Origin: Ruminococcus sp. UBA4275
GTDB taxonomy: Bacteria > Bacillota > Clostridia > Oscillospirales > Ruminococcaceae
Direction: 5' to 3'
Assembly (NCBI GenBank): GCA_002395085.1
Contig: DGVV01000141.1
Location: 1 to 38,104 of the forward strand
Length of the DNA: 38,104 nucleotides
Of this stretch, positions 6,555 through 14,524 are shown piece after piece (position 1 is the stretch's first letter; every line of letters begins with the position of its first letter). The position numbers and the translations under genes are program-made. The notes under the pieces are model-generated. The model was given only the letters and a program-made list of their open reading frames with translations, searched no databases and was not told the DNA's origin.

Positions 6555-8849
6555 AAACTGTATTCCCGGACGATCCGGTTCGGCAACAGCAATTATCAGC
6601 TTGCGACGGATAATCAACAGGAGGAGATCTTTGCAGCCTACTGCGATATTCTGAATTACTTTGATGAGACCATTCATTTCCAGCTCACCTTTGAGAACCA
6701 GAATACCGACGTCGAGGCGCTGAAAACGCAGATGCGGCTTGCGAAGAACGGCGATGAATTCGATCCGGTTCGTGAGGAATATACACAGATCCTGTTTCAT
6801 CAGCTTGAACAGGGAACGAACGGCAGACAGCTTTTCAAGTACCTGACGTTCACCGTGGAATCGGATACGCCTTCCAATGCCAAGATCAAGCTGGACAATA
6901 TCGCGAATGAAATCATCCGGCTATTCAAGGCAATGGACGTTGAGGCATCTATCCTGAACGGGGAGCAGCGGCTTGCTTCGCTGTACCGCGCCCTGAATCC
7001 GTTTGAATCGCAGCCGTTTCTGTTTGACTGGGAAACCATGCGAAAGGGCGGCTTCACGGAAAAGGATTTCATTGCCCCGACTTCCATTGTATTGAAGCGC
7101 TCCACATTTGAACTCGGCAATACGCACGGCGCGGTTGCCGGCATCAATATTATCGGAGGCGAGATCCCGGACCGGATTCTGGATGACTTCATGCGGGAGG
7201 AGAACATCATTTCCGTGAATATCCACGCTGTTCCGTATGAGACCATCGCAGCGCAGAAATTCGTGAATGCCAAGCTCACCGATGTGCAGAAGTCTCAGGT
7301 GGATATGCAGAAAAAGGCAAGCCGCGGCGGTTATGATACGGACATCCTGCCGGAAAAGATGAAAAACTACATCACCGATCTGAAACAGCTGATCGCAGAT
7401 CTGAACGAGAAATCGGAGCGCCTGTTCCATACGACCCTGACGATCCGTTACTATGCGGAAACGCCGAAAAAACTGAAAACCTTGCAGGACAAGCTGATCC
7501 GCATCACGCAGAAAAACGGCGGACGGCTCATCAAGCTGGATTTCATGCAGGAGGAGGCGCTCGGTGCATCGCTGCCGCTCGGCATCAACCGGATCCCGAT
7601 TGAGCGCTGCCTCACGACATCCGCGATTGCAGGCTTCATGCCGTTCACGACGGAAGAACTGTTCCTGTCGCCGGATTCCACCTACTACGGACTGAATTCG
7701 CTGACGAAGAATATGATTATGGCATCCCGCCTGAAGCTGGACAATCCGAACGGTATTTTCCTCGGCATCCCCGGCAAGGGCAAATCGTTCTCGGCAAAGC
7801 GCGAGATTTTCGATGTATTCCTGCGGCGGCCGGATGACGATATCTTCATCAACGACCCGGAGGGTGAATACCGCCCGCTTGTGGAGATGCTGCACGGACA
7901 GGTCATCAAGATCTCGTCCGGATCCGGCAACTTTATCAATCCGCTGGACATACCGACCGATCCGACACTTTTTAATGAGGAGCTGATCTCGGATAAGTCG
8001 AACTTCATCATCAGCTTCTGTTCCCTGATTACCGGTGATACGCTGCAAGCGGACGAAACGTCGATGATCGACCGCTGCCTGCGGAACGTGTATAAGAAAT
8101 TCATGACATCGCCGGATCGTTCCGGGGAGACAATGCCGACGCTCTCGGATTTGCAGGAGGAGCTGCGGCTGCAAGCAAGTTTCCGGCAGTCGGAAGGCGT
8201 TGGAAAACGTGTAGCGGATTCCATGGAGATGTATGTGAACGGTTCGCATAAGTTCTTCAACCACAGAACGACGGTGGACATCACGAACCGGCTGGTCTGC
8301 TTTGACATCCGGGATATGAACGATCAGCTCCGCGATCTGGCGATGCTGGTCATTCAGAATGAGGTCTGGACGCGCGTTTCATCGAACCGGAACCAGGCGA
8401 AGAAGACATGGTATTACTGTGACGAATTTCACCTGATGCTCCGTGAATCGCATACGGCAAAGTATTCCGTCGAGATCTGGAAGCGCTTCCGTAAATGGGG
8501 CGGCATCCCGACCGGCATTACGCAGAACGTCAAGGATCTGAGCAATTCGGCACAGGTCGAGAGTATTCTCTCCAACAGTGAGTTTGTGTATCTGCTGTCG
8601 CAGTCGCCGGAAGACCGTGTGATTCTGGCAGATTCCAAGCATCTGTCGCCGGAACAGCAGAAGTGCATCACCAATGCGCCTCCCGGACACGGCTTGCTGA
8701 TCTACGGCGGCAAGGTCATCCCGTTTGAGGACAAGTTCCCGCAGGATACGCAGATGTACCGCATCATGGATACCAAACCGCAGGAAACGGACAGGAAGCA
8801 GAAGCCGGATGATGTGTCTGTGGATGCAAACCAAATGGTGCCTGTCTGA
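6555..8849 (+). CDS. virB4: VirB4/TraE-family conjugation ATPase, part after the in-frame TAG
   Basis: This continues the frame of the preceding segment for about 764 codons. If translation restarted instead, the first ATG is at 6732 and lacks an obvious ribosome binding site; it would lose the conserved YQLA..ILNYFDETIHF region. Walker A is GIPGKGKS (about residue 507 counted from 6243) and Walker B is YYCDEFHLML (about 725). The conserved SRTxxD-like and QNVKDL segments of VirB4 are also present. VirB4 powers substrate transfer and channel assembly at the inner membrane. All catalytic motifs lie after the TAG and look intact, with no frameshift, so decay, if it is decay, is recent. Confidence 0.92.
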   Translation, partial: KLYSRTIRFGNSNYQLATDNQQEEIFAAYCDILNYFDETIHFQLTFENQNTDVEALKTQMRLAKNGDEFDPVREEYTQILFHQLEQGTNGRQLFKYLTFTVESDTPSNAKIKLDNIANEIIRLFKAMDVEASILNGEQRLASLYRALNPFESQPFLFDWETMRKGGFTEKDFIAPTSIVLKRSTFELGNTHGAVAGINIIGGEIPDRILDDFMREENIISVNIHAVPYETIAAQKFVNAKLTDVQKSQVDMQKKASRGGYDTDILPEKMKNYITDLKQLIADLNEKSERLFHTTLTIRYYAETPKKLKTLQDKLIRITQKNGGRLIKLDFMQEEALGASLPLGINRIPIERCLTTSAIAGFMPFTTEELFLSPDSTYYGLNSLTKNMIMASRLKLDNPNGIFLGIPGKGKSFSAKREIFDVFLRRPDDDIFINDPEGEYRPLVEMLHGQVIKISSGSGNFINPLDIPTDPTLFNEELISDKSNFIISFCSLITGDTLQADETSMIDRCLRNVYKKFMTSPDRSGETMPTLSDLQEELRLQASFRQSEGVGKRVADSMEMYVNGSHKFFNHRTTVDITNRLVCFDIRDMNDQLRDLAMLVIQNEVWTRVSSNRNQAKKTWYYCDEFHLMLRESHTAKYSVEIWKRFRKWGGIPTGITQNVKDLSNSAQVESILSNSEFVYLLSQSPEDRVILADSKHLSPEQQKCITNAPPGHGLLIYGGKVIPFEDKFPQDTQMYRIMDTKPQETDRKQKPDDVSVDANQMVPV

Positions 8850-8851
8850 AT

Positions 8852-8876
8852 AATTCGGACCCATTGGGTCCGTATT
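8852..8876. repeat. 25-bp palindrome, class 1 (copy P1, one mismatch)
   Basis: The left arm is AATTCGGACCCA, the centre is T, and the right arm is its reverse complement except for one base. It begins 3 bp after the virB4 stop. An SD-like purine stretch (GGAGAAGGGA) follows it, but no convincing gene starts there. Confidence 0.88.
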
Positions 8877-8939
8877 TCCGGAGAAGGGATTTTTTGCGCC
8901 GGAAAGCTGAATTTCGGCAGGCTTGACTGACCCAAAAAG

Positions 8940-8964
8940 AATTGGGATCCAATGGAGCCCAATT
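8940..8964. repeat. 25-bp palindrome, class 2 (copy P2, one mismatch)
   Basis: The arms are AATTGGGATCCA and TGGAGCCCAATT around a central A. Class 2 differs from class 1 at paired positions in both arms, so the dyad is kept. TTTCCAAAGGA follows, matching the TTTCCGAAGG tail of copy P3. Confidence 0.88.
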
Positions 8965-9020
8965 TCCAAAGGACGAAACCTTTTTCCAATCAGAATACAG
9001 GCTTGGTGCGGCAACTGCAT

Positions 9021-9045
9021 AATTCGGACCCAATGGGTCCGAATT
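9021..9045. repeat. 25-bp palindrome, class 1 (copy P3, perfect)
   Basis: The arm AATTCGGACCCA, central A and its exact complement form a perfect dyad. It ends 22 bp before the ATG of the M23-domain gene, leaving only the ribosome binding site between, so it lies in that gene's 5' leader. Confidence 0.92.
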
Positions 9046-9067
9046 TCCGAAGGGAGGTGGACAGACA

Positions 9068-11797
9068 ATGCCGCCAATCCAAAAACCCGGCAAACTGCGG
9101 CGCGCTGCTGGGAAAATCGCATACCCGCTCGGACGCGCTGCATATCTCACCAAGGAATATGCCGTCAAGCCGATTGCAGAGCTGGATTCGCATACCGAAA
9201 AGCTGACAGACAAGGCGGTACAGAAGATTCAGGGCGAAGTCGATCAGCGGGTTCAGCAGACCGATACCGGACAGGCAGCATCTCTGGCAGTAAGAGCCAC
9301 GGCTGCGGTCATAAAGGACGTACACCAGTATCACAAGAGCAAAAGAGAGTTTGATGGCGGCAGTAAGCTGGTTATCAATCTGGATAAGTATTCCGGAAAA
9401 GCACAGCGGGAACATAAAGACAATCTGCTGGACATCCGGAAATCGGCTGCTGAGATTCAGCGGCTGGAGAGCATCCGCAATGCGGCAAAGGCGCAGTATT
9501 TCGTGAAGATGCACCGGCTGGATACGATGTACCGGAACGGCACGATCACGCAGGCGCAGTATCAGAGCAGAGTTCAGCGTCTGAAAAACGTATACACGGC
9601 AACTCTGAACAAACAGAATCAGACTATTGCAGAGAAACGGCTCGATCTGAGAGAGATGATCCGCGATGACCGGCACGATCACAAGCTGTTCCGGATTGAC
9701 AAATTTACAGGCACGAAAATCATATATGAGAAACGTTCCTCAAAAAACAGGCTTGTTTTCATAAAGAAAACGCGGAAATCCGCGCTGAAAACAGACAAGA
9801 AACTGCATAAAACAGCAAAAATCTCCCTGCGAAAGCCGCCGCCGCATGGCGCAAAACCGCTCAGATTCTATCAGAAGATGTACCGGAAGCACGGTCAGAA
9901 AACCGTATTTCGTCAGTATCAGCGTTCTGTCCGGGCGGTATCCCGGACGGATACGAAGCTGTACCGCGAAGGACAGAAGATCCGGAAGTATTCAAAGCCC
10001 CAATCTGAGCTTCCGAAAAATGCAGTCCATTCCCTGAAATCCTCGCTCCGCAGCAAAGCGGCAGAAAACGCAGACGGCGATGAGGGCGTACAGGCTGCCA
10101 TGAAGCTCATGGATATGGCTGAAAGCCTGAAAAAATCGCGGGCTGCAAAGCTGCAAACTGCCAAGAAGCGTGTAAAAAAGCTGCAAAAGAAATCCGGTGT
10201 GCGGAGCGAAAAGCTGAAACAGCGGCAGAAAAAACTGCACAGCACCTCGCTTGCCAATCAGCAGCGGAAGAAGCCGCCGCGCAGACACCGCACGCTGAAA
10301 GAGTTTGCAAAGGATGTCCGGAGCGCGTTTGCGCAGACATTCAAAAGTTTCGCTGCGAAAGCCGCTGTTCCGCTCACGCTTGTCACGGTACTGTGCTTTT
10401 CCTGTATGGGACCGGTTGTGGGTGTGCTGAGCGCATTCGAGATGTCCGCTTTTATGCTTGGTACATATAATGTGCTGGACAAAGATCTGACGGATGCGGA
10501 AGAATACTATACCAAACTGATGTACGATGCCAATGCTGCGATCGTGCAGTGCGGCAGTGAAAGTCACTGGAAAAACGGACTGCGGTATTTCGGCGTCGAT
10601 GTGAGCGGCTATCACCGGAAACCGGCGATCTATACGAATACATCCGGCAATGTGGATTACGATGTCTGGAAGGTGTGGGCGTATCTTTGCGCAGCCTGCT
10701 ACAAATTCGATGAATCCGCGCATGAAGTGAAGATGTGGAAGTTCAATGATACTGCCAAAACCGCACTGAACAACCTGTTTAAGAAGCAGTATGAATTCAA
10801 GTACAGGTATTCACGCGGCGGTCACTGGCATCTGCTGGAATCCTCCCCCTCCGGCGCAATGGGGTTTCTCGGAAAAACGACCGTCGGAAACGGAGACTGG
10901 GAACACGGCTTATTCACCTTTGAGAATCTGCCGGATGACATCAAGGATTATGCAGAGGTACACCGGGCAGATGACGGTACGGTCACATACTGGCTGCACT
11001 ATGAGCTGAGCAATCATGAGATCCTGAACATGAATGATCCGGAAGGCTTTGCGACCGCAACAGGTTGGTATATGGTCTTTGATAATGATCTTGTTGCACA
11101 GAGGCTCTGCAAGTATCAGCACGTTTACGACTGGATCAATGAGACAGAGCTGTCTTACGGTCTGAAACAGGTAAAATCACTGGACAATGCCATCAAGGCG
11201 CTGCTGAATGATGACAAGTATCAGTATTATGAGGTGCTGACCGGCGGTACGCAGACAGAATCCGGCACGCAGATCCAGCTCTACGGCGGACATCAGGTCA
11301 TCGGGCATCCGACACCCGGCTCGCTGCACTGGATCATTGACCACGGATACATCCAGCACGGCTTCGGCTACACGACCTATAAATGGGGAGAGATGCACTG
11401 CGGGCTGGAAACCAGTTCCGGAAAGCATGAAGGAATTGACATTGTGACCAATGCCAATACGCCGGTTTACGCGATGTTCAAAGGGAAAATCACGAACATT
11501 GGCGGCGGGAAGATTGAATTGTCTGCTGCCGATCCGGAATTAGAAATCCGGTATTGGATTGATGAAGATGAAACAACCAAAATCCGTGCGACTTACGAAA
11601 ATGTATCTCCGGCTGCCGGTCTTTCAGAGGACAGCATTGTGGAAGTCGGCACGCTGATCGGTTACACAACGGACAGCAAGAAATGCGGCGGGCATGAAAC
11701 AAATGCACCGTATTCCTATCTGCACATCAAGACAGAAATTAAACACGACACTGTCCTATGGAAAACCGTTGACCCGATTCTGCTGATTGAGCAATAA
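9068..11797 (+). CDS. Large transfer protein with a C-terminal M23-like peptidase domain
   Basis: This 909-aa protein fills the cell-wall-hydrolase position of clostridial ICEs (compare CD1108-family proteins). The start follows AGGGAGGTGG. Residues 1-430 are very basic and helical or coiled-coil, followed by one hydrophobic segment (about 430-460, PLTLVTVLCFSCMGPVVGVL). A long extracellular region comes next, ending in an M23/LytM-like domain (about 770-909). HEGID (His787, Asp791) and the final LHIK (His886) supply the three usual zinc ligands. However, the YAHLS histidine is Asn845 (YENVS) and the first His of HxH is Tyr884 (YLH). So the domain may bind zinc but lack peptidase activity, and may act as a structural or wall-binding part of the transfer machine. 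That is an inference from motif alignment by eye. Confidence 0.8.
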   Translation: MPPIQKPGKLRRAAGKIAYPLGRAAYLTKEYAVKPIAELDSHTEKLTDKAVQKIQGEVDQRVQQTDTGQAASLAVRATAAVIKDVHQYHKSKREFDGGSKLVINLDKYSGKAQREHKDNLLDIRKSAAEIQRLESIRNAAKAQYFVKMHRLDTMYRNGTITQAQYQSRVQRLKNVYTATLNKQNQTIAEKRLDLREMIRDDRHDHKLFRIDKFTGTKIIYEKRSSKNRLVFIKKTRKSALKTDKKLHKTAKISLRKPPPHGAKPLRFYQKMYRKHGQKTVFRQYQRSVRAVSRTDTKLYREGQKIRKYSKPQSELPKNAVHSLKSSLRSKAAENADGDEGVQAAMKLMDMAESLKKSRAAKLQTAKKRVKKLQKKSGVRSEKLKQRQKKLHSTSLANQQRKKPPRRHRTLKEFAKDVRSAFAQTFKSFAAKAAVPLTLVTVLCFSCMGPVVGVLSAFEMSAFMLGTYNVLDKDLTDAEEYYTKLMYDANAAIVQCGSESHWKNGLRYFGVDVSGYHRKPAIYTNTSGNVDYDVWKVWAYLCAACYKFDESAHEVKMWKFNDTAKTALNNLFKKQYEFKYRYSRGGHWHLLESSPSGAMGFLGKTTVGNGDWEHGLFTFENLPDDIKDYAEVHRADDGTVTYWLHYELSNHEILNMNDPEGFATATGWYMVFDNDLVAQRLCKYQHVYDWINETELSYGLKQVKSLDNAIKALLNDDKYQYYEVLTGGTQTESGTQIQLYGGHQVIGHPTPGSLHWIIDHGYIQHGFGYTTYKWGEMHCGLETSSGKHEGIDIVTNANTPVYAMFKGKITNIGGGKIELSAADPELEIRYWIDEDETTKIRATYENVSPAAGLSEDSIVEVGTLIGYTTDSKKCGGHETNAPYSYLHIKTEIKHDTVLWKTVDPILLIEQ

Positions 11798-11799
11798 CA

Positions 11800-11826
11800 A
11801 TGCTCCCGATTCAGAATCAGGAGCAT
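11800..11826. terminator. Hairpin between convergent genes
   Basis: ATGCTCC.GAT and ATC.GGAGCAT form a stem around TCAGA, between the stop of the M23 gene and the stop of the facing minus-strand gene. No clear T-run follows on either strand, so it is at best a weak bidirectional terminator. Confidence 0.5.
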
Positions 11827-11834
11827 GAAACCGA

Positions 11835-12515
11835 TTATGATTGTTTCTTGTTCTGCCATAGCAGATAGCCGGCATAACCACCAGCGCCGACCGCGCAGAC
11901 CGAGACGATGCAGAGGATCACGGTCAAAACCGGATGACCGCCCTGCTGCGGTTCTGCTTCGGGCGCTGTTGTGACAGGCAGCGTTTCCTCCGCGGTCGTT
12001 GCAGCGAGTGTGGAAGCCTCCGGATCGGATGCCTGCGTTTCAGCCGGTTCGGTTTTCTCAACAGTATCGACTTTCTCGTGTTCAGGGGAATCTTCTGCGA
12101 AATATTCTTCGTTTATTTCTCCGATTCTCGTTCTGAGATTCTGTAATCCTTCCTCGCTGGTATCTGTTCCGGAGAACGCATGAATTACTGTGCTGAAATA
12201 ATCATCCACAAACCCTTCTACATGAATGGTCGTATTGATTCCTGTATCTTCATACAGGATTCCGCTCTCAGTCAGATTCCACATCATGTCAAAAAGCTGT
12301 TCCTTGTCCGCATCGGTGAGGGCTTCGTAGTAGGCTTCCTTGCCGCCGTAGAGATTCTCGGCTGCGACCGGTGAAGTGTTCATAACAGCTTCATAGGCTT
12401 CTTCACGGGTAAAGTCAATCGTATAATTCCGTTCGTCAGCAAAGGCGGTGATCGTAAAACAAAGGCAGATGAATGCTGCAAATAAAACAGAGATGAATGA
12501 AAAATACCGTTTCAT
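11835..12515 (-). CDS. Secreted or membrane-anchored acidic surface protein, unknown family
   Basis: This 226-aa protein runs against its neighbours. The ATG at 12515 is chosen because AAGGAGG lies 6 bp upstream and a signal peptide follows at once (KRYFSFISVLFAAFICLCF..AFA). The mature part (about 30-150) is acidic, with aromatic residues and paired Glu/Asp. A Thr/Ala/Glu-rich stalk comes next (about 150-195), then a single C-terminal membrane helix (VLTVILCIVSVCAVGAGGYAGYLL) and a short basic tail. No LPxTG motif is present, so it is probably a transmembrane-anchored surface protein. Its own consensus promoter lies just upstream. As a lone reversed gene inside the transfer operon it may be a surface-exclusion, adhesion or immunity-type function; none of these can be shown. 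Confidence 0.7.
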   Translation of the reverse strand: MKRYFSFISVLFAAFICLCFTITAFADERNYTIDFTREEAYEAVMNTSPVAAENLYGGKEAYYEALTDADKEQLFDMMWNLTESGILYEDTGINTTIHVEGFVDDYFSTVIHAFSGTDTSEEGLQNLRTRIGEINEEYFAEDSPEHEKVDTVEKTEPAETQASDPEASTLAATTAEETLPVTTAPEAEPQQGGHPVLTVILCIVSVCAVGAGGYAGYLLWQNKKQS

Positions 12516-12554
12516 GGAAACCTCCTTGATGTTCATGTGAAATAGATACCATTT

Positions 12555-12583
12555 ATTATAGCACAATGCTGCCTGAACGTCAA
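12555..12583 (-). promoter_or_regulatory. Sigma-A-type promoter for the minus-strand surface protein
   Basis: On the minus strand TTGACG (12583-12578) and TATAAT (12560-12555) are separated by 17 bp, close to the vegetative consensus. It lies about 40 bp upstream of the chosen ATG. Confidence 0.8.
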
Positions 12584-12600
12584 GGAAAACAACGTCAATC

Positions 12601-12625
12601 AATTCGGACCCAGTGGGTCCGAATT
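12601..12625. repeat. 25-bp palindrome, class 1 (copy P4, perfect)
   Basis: The arms are identical to copy P3, with central G. It lies between the divergent surface-protein promoter and the DUF4315 gene, whose ATG is 20 bp downstream after AAGAAAGGAA. Confidence 0.92.
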
Positions 12626-12644
12626 AAGAAAGGAATTTCAGACC

Positions 12645-12911
12645 ATGGCTACGCAGAATGATAAAATCGAAAGACTGAAAAAGAGACTGGAAACAGTCGA
12701 AGGGAAAATCAAGGCGCTGAACGCCGAACGCGCATCGCTCAGAGAGGAGATCACAGCAACCGAAAACGCCCAGATCGTCGATATGATCCGCAGCGCAACG
12801 AACGGCGGCGATCAGCTCGATCTTTCGCTGGCAGCCGATTTTGCAGCGTTCATGCGGGAGCGTGAGGCGGCACAGAGCAAGGAAGCATCTGCTTCGGGAG
12901 ATACGGAATGA
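12645..12911 (+). CDS. DUF4315-family protein
   Basis: This 88-aa protein is almost entirely a coiled coil (residues 5-45, DKIERLKKRLETVEGKIKAL, then an ERASLREEI heptad pattern). A short helix ending FAAFMREREAA follows. The pattern, including ENAQIVDMIRS, matches DUF4315, a small protein regularly coded directly before DUF4366 in Firmicute ICEs. The ribosome binding site is AAAGGAA. The stop overlaps the DUF4366 start as ATGA, implying coupled translation. A role as a soluble partner of the neighbouring membrane protein is inferred from this constant pairing; its biochemical function is not known. Confidence 0.85.
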   Translation: MATQNDKIERLKKRLETVEGKIKALNAERASLREEITATENAQIVDMIRSATNGGDQLDLSLAADFAAFMREREAAQSKEASASGDTE

Positions 12912-13696
12912 AGAAAAAGTATCTGGCAATGACTGCTGCCGCGATGGCTGCTTTGCTGACCGTACCGGCACTTGTATTTCCCGCTTTTGCAGCACCGAAG
13001 GAGGAGGAAAAAGAAGCAGAGACAACGGAAGCAGCCGAAGATGATGCGGAGGAGGACAAAGAGGAAAAGCCCGCAGCCACGACTGCGCCGCAGAATACAA
13101 AGCCGTTTGATGCTGAGGAGTACCTCGGAACATATACCGCGCCGACCACGTATGACTATTACGGTGATCCGCAGTATGATACAGACGGCAATGCCTCGCT
13201 CGTCTCCAACAAACAGGTGATCTATTCTTCGGCGCAGCTCCAGTTCATTTCCGTCACGACAAGAGACGGTCATGTTTTCTATATCATCATCGACTACACC
13301 GATACTGACGGTGACAATGTTTATTTTCTCAACAAAGTTGACGACTTCGATATGTACCGCCTGCTGTATGCAGGCAGCAATGAGGAGGAGGATACCAATG
13401 TGGTCGAGGAGTATGAGGCACGGCAGGGAACATCGGTATCCGCTGTGACCGGTCAGCAGAAGGGAACAACCCGGACGGAAGCCGCACAGGTCACGGATGC
13501 AGCGGCACAGCAGCCCGGCAGCGGTCTGAGTACAGAAACGATGATCTATCTGATCGGCGGCGGCATTTTTGCAGTTGTCATGGCAATTGCCGTCATTTTG
13601 AAGATGCGCTCCATGAAGAAAAACCGGATTCCGACCGATGACTTCGATGAAGAAGATGACGATGAGGATATCGGCGGCGATGTTGAGATAAAGTAA
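12908..13696 (+). CDS. DUF4366-family membrane protein
   Basis: This 262-aa protein has a signal peptide (KKKYLAMTAAAMAALLTVPALVFPAFAA). A highly acidic Glu/Ala-rich linker comes next (about 30-60). A folded extracellular domain (about 68-160) carries the conserved GNASLVSNK and FYIIIDY..DGDNVYFLNKVD segments typical of DUF4366. The rest is a Gln/Thr/Ala-rich linker, a single membrane helix (about 212-235) and a very acidic cytoplasmic tail (DDFDEEDDDEDIGG). It is a constant member of clostridial ICE transfer modules, next to DUF4315 and upstream of topB. A role in the cell-surface part of the conjugation apparatus is inferred. Confidence 0.86.
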   Translation: MKKKYLAMTAAAMAALLTVPALVFPAFAAPKEEEKEAETTEAAEDDAEEDKEEKPAATTAPQNTKPFDAEEYLGTYTAPTTYDYYGDPQYDTDGNASLVSNKQVIYSSAQLQFISVTTRDGHVFYIIIDYTDTDGDNVYFLNKVDDFDMYRLLYAGSNEEEDTNVVEEYEARQGTSVSAVTGQQKGTTRTEAAQVTDAAAQQPGSGLSTETMIYLIGGGIFAVVMAIAVILKMRSMKKNRIPTDDFDEEDDDEDIGGDVEIK

Positions 13697-13705
13697 CCCG
13701 CCGTT

Positions 13706-13730
13706 AATTGGGCTCCAATGGAGCCCAATT
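13706..13730. repeat. 25-bp palindrome, class 2 (copy P5, perfect)
   Basis: The arm AATTGGGCTCCA, central A and its exact complement form a perfect dyad. It lies 10 bp after the DUF4366 stop. TTTCGGAAGGAA follows, the same SD-like tail seen at other copies, but no gene starts there. Confidence 0.92.
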
Positions 13731-13813
13731 TCGGAAGGAACCGGACAAGATCGCATCAACTACAGAAAATGCAGTATTTTCGTGCGTTATCTGATAAGAT
13801 TCTGGGTTGAGAA

Positions 13814-13838
13814 AATTCGGACCCACTGGGTCCGAATT
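13814..13838. repeat. 25-bp palindrome, class 1 (copy P6, perfect)
   Basis: The arms are as in P3 and P4, with central C. It lies 50 bp before the end of the minus-strand gene at 13889 and is followed by AGGGAGAAAGAAA. It could mark the end of both converging transcripts. Confidence 0.92.
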
Positions 13839-13888
13839 TAGGGAGAAAGAAAACGACAGAGCCAGAGCCCTGCCGTTTCCCGGTTGTT

Positions 13889-14155
13889 TCAGTCTTCAAG
13901 CATTGCTGCAGCCGCTTCTGCGGCGGTGTCATACGGACCAAGCAGATTTTCTCTGTTCCGGCTGTCGGAAATCGCCTGCTGCAATTCGGGTGATGGCGTT
14001 TGGTGCTGTGCCTCAAAAGACCGGTCTGCAAACTGTAAGCCGTGAACTTCCGACTTTTCGTCCTCTGAACGGCTGCGCTCAATCGCTTCAAAATAATCGT
14101 CTGTAAATCCGCCGACACCTTCCATGAAGGTTTCCCATTCACGTTTTTTCAGCAT
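13889..14155 (-). CDS. Small hypothetical protein near the toxin-antitoxin pair
   Basis: This 88-aa acidic protein begins MLKKREWETFMEGV. The ATG at 14155 is preferred to a GTG at 14164 because AGGCGGTG sits a usual distance before it. No signal peptide or membrane segment is present. The C-terminus (GPYDTAAEAAAAMLED) resembles the end of small DNA-binding or antitoxin-like proteins only in a general way. It lies about 45 bp downstream of the RelE-like gene on the same strand and may be a third member of that operon. I do not recognise a family. Confidence 0.55.
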   Translation of the reverse strand: MLKKREWETFMEGVGGFTDDYFEAIERSRSEDEKSEVHGLQFADRSFEAQHQTPSPELQQAISDSRNRENLLGPYDTAAEAAAAMLED

Positions 14156-14200
14156 TAAAATCACCGCCTGCTCATATTGGGCATGAAAGTCTATGATTTC

Positions 14201-14524
14201 TCATGAAAACGATCTGAAAAGAGAAGCAATATCCCGCCCGGCATACAGAAAGCGCAGAATATACACGGTTTTAGCACTTTCATCGACACGGTAAAAAAGC
14301 TGATAATTTCCGACAGGTGCATTCCGGTATCTTTTCTGTTCCAACTCTTCATCCGAGAAAAGGGAGAACATAAAAGGGTGTTCTGCAATCAGGCGGACGG
14401 TTTCTTCAGCTTTTTTCAGCAGTTTACCCGCAGCAGCCGGGTTCTGCAATGTCTGTGAAAGATACGCCGTCACAAGATCCAGGTCGTTTTCAAAAGATTC
14501 TGTAATAACTACTTTATAAGCCAT
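14201..14524 (-). CDS. RelE/ParE-family toxin
   Basis: This 107-aa protein has the typical RelE/ParE order: a N-terminal strand and helices (YKVVITESFENDLDLVTAYL), a helix pair (AAGKLLKKAEETVRLIAEHP), then RYRNAPVGNYQLFYRVDE and VYILRFLYAGRDI. The late R..PVGNYQLFYRV and RFLYAGRDI strands carry the basic residues used by ribosome-dependent RNases of this family. The start overlaps the antitoxin stop by 11 bp, the standard antitoxin-first arrangement. It is probably an mRNA interferase kept in check by its partner and helps retain the element after integration or excision. Target specificity cannot be read from sequence. Confidence 0.86.
   Translation of the reverse strand: MAYKVVITESFENDLDLVTAYLSQTLQNPAAAGKLLKKAEETVRLIAEHPFMFSLFSDEELEQKRYRNAPVGNYQLFYRVDESAKTVYILRFLYAGRDIASLFRSFS

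Noticed and set aside
8852..8876. Palindromes as intrinsic terminators
   Set aside because: No copy is followed by a T-run; most are followed by a purine-rich ribosome-binding-like tail instead.
8952..9206. 84-codon frame running through palindromes P2 and P3
   Set aside because: The palindromes translate to repeated PNF / SDPMGPNF strings by chance of their sequence, and the frame overlaps the real M23 gene start.
8852..13838. Palindromes as a CRISPR array
   Set aside because: Copies are 57 to 3,555 bp apart with genes between, no regular spacers and no cas genes.
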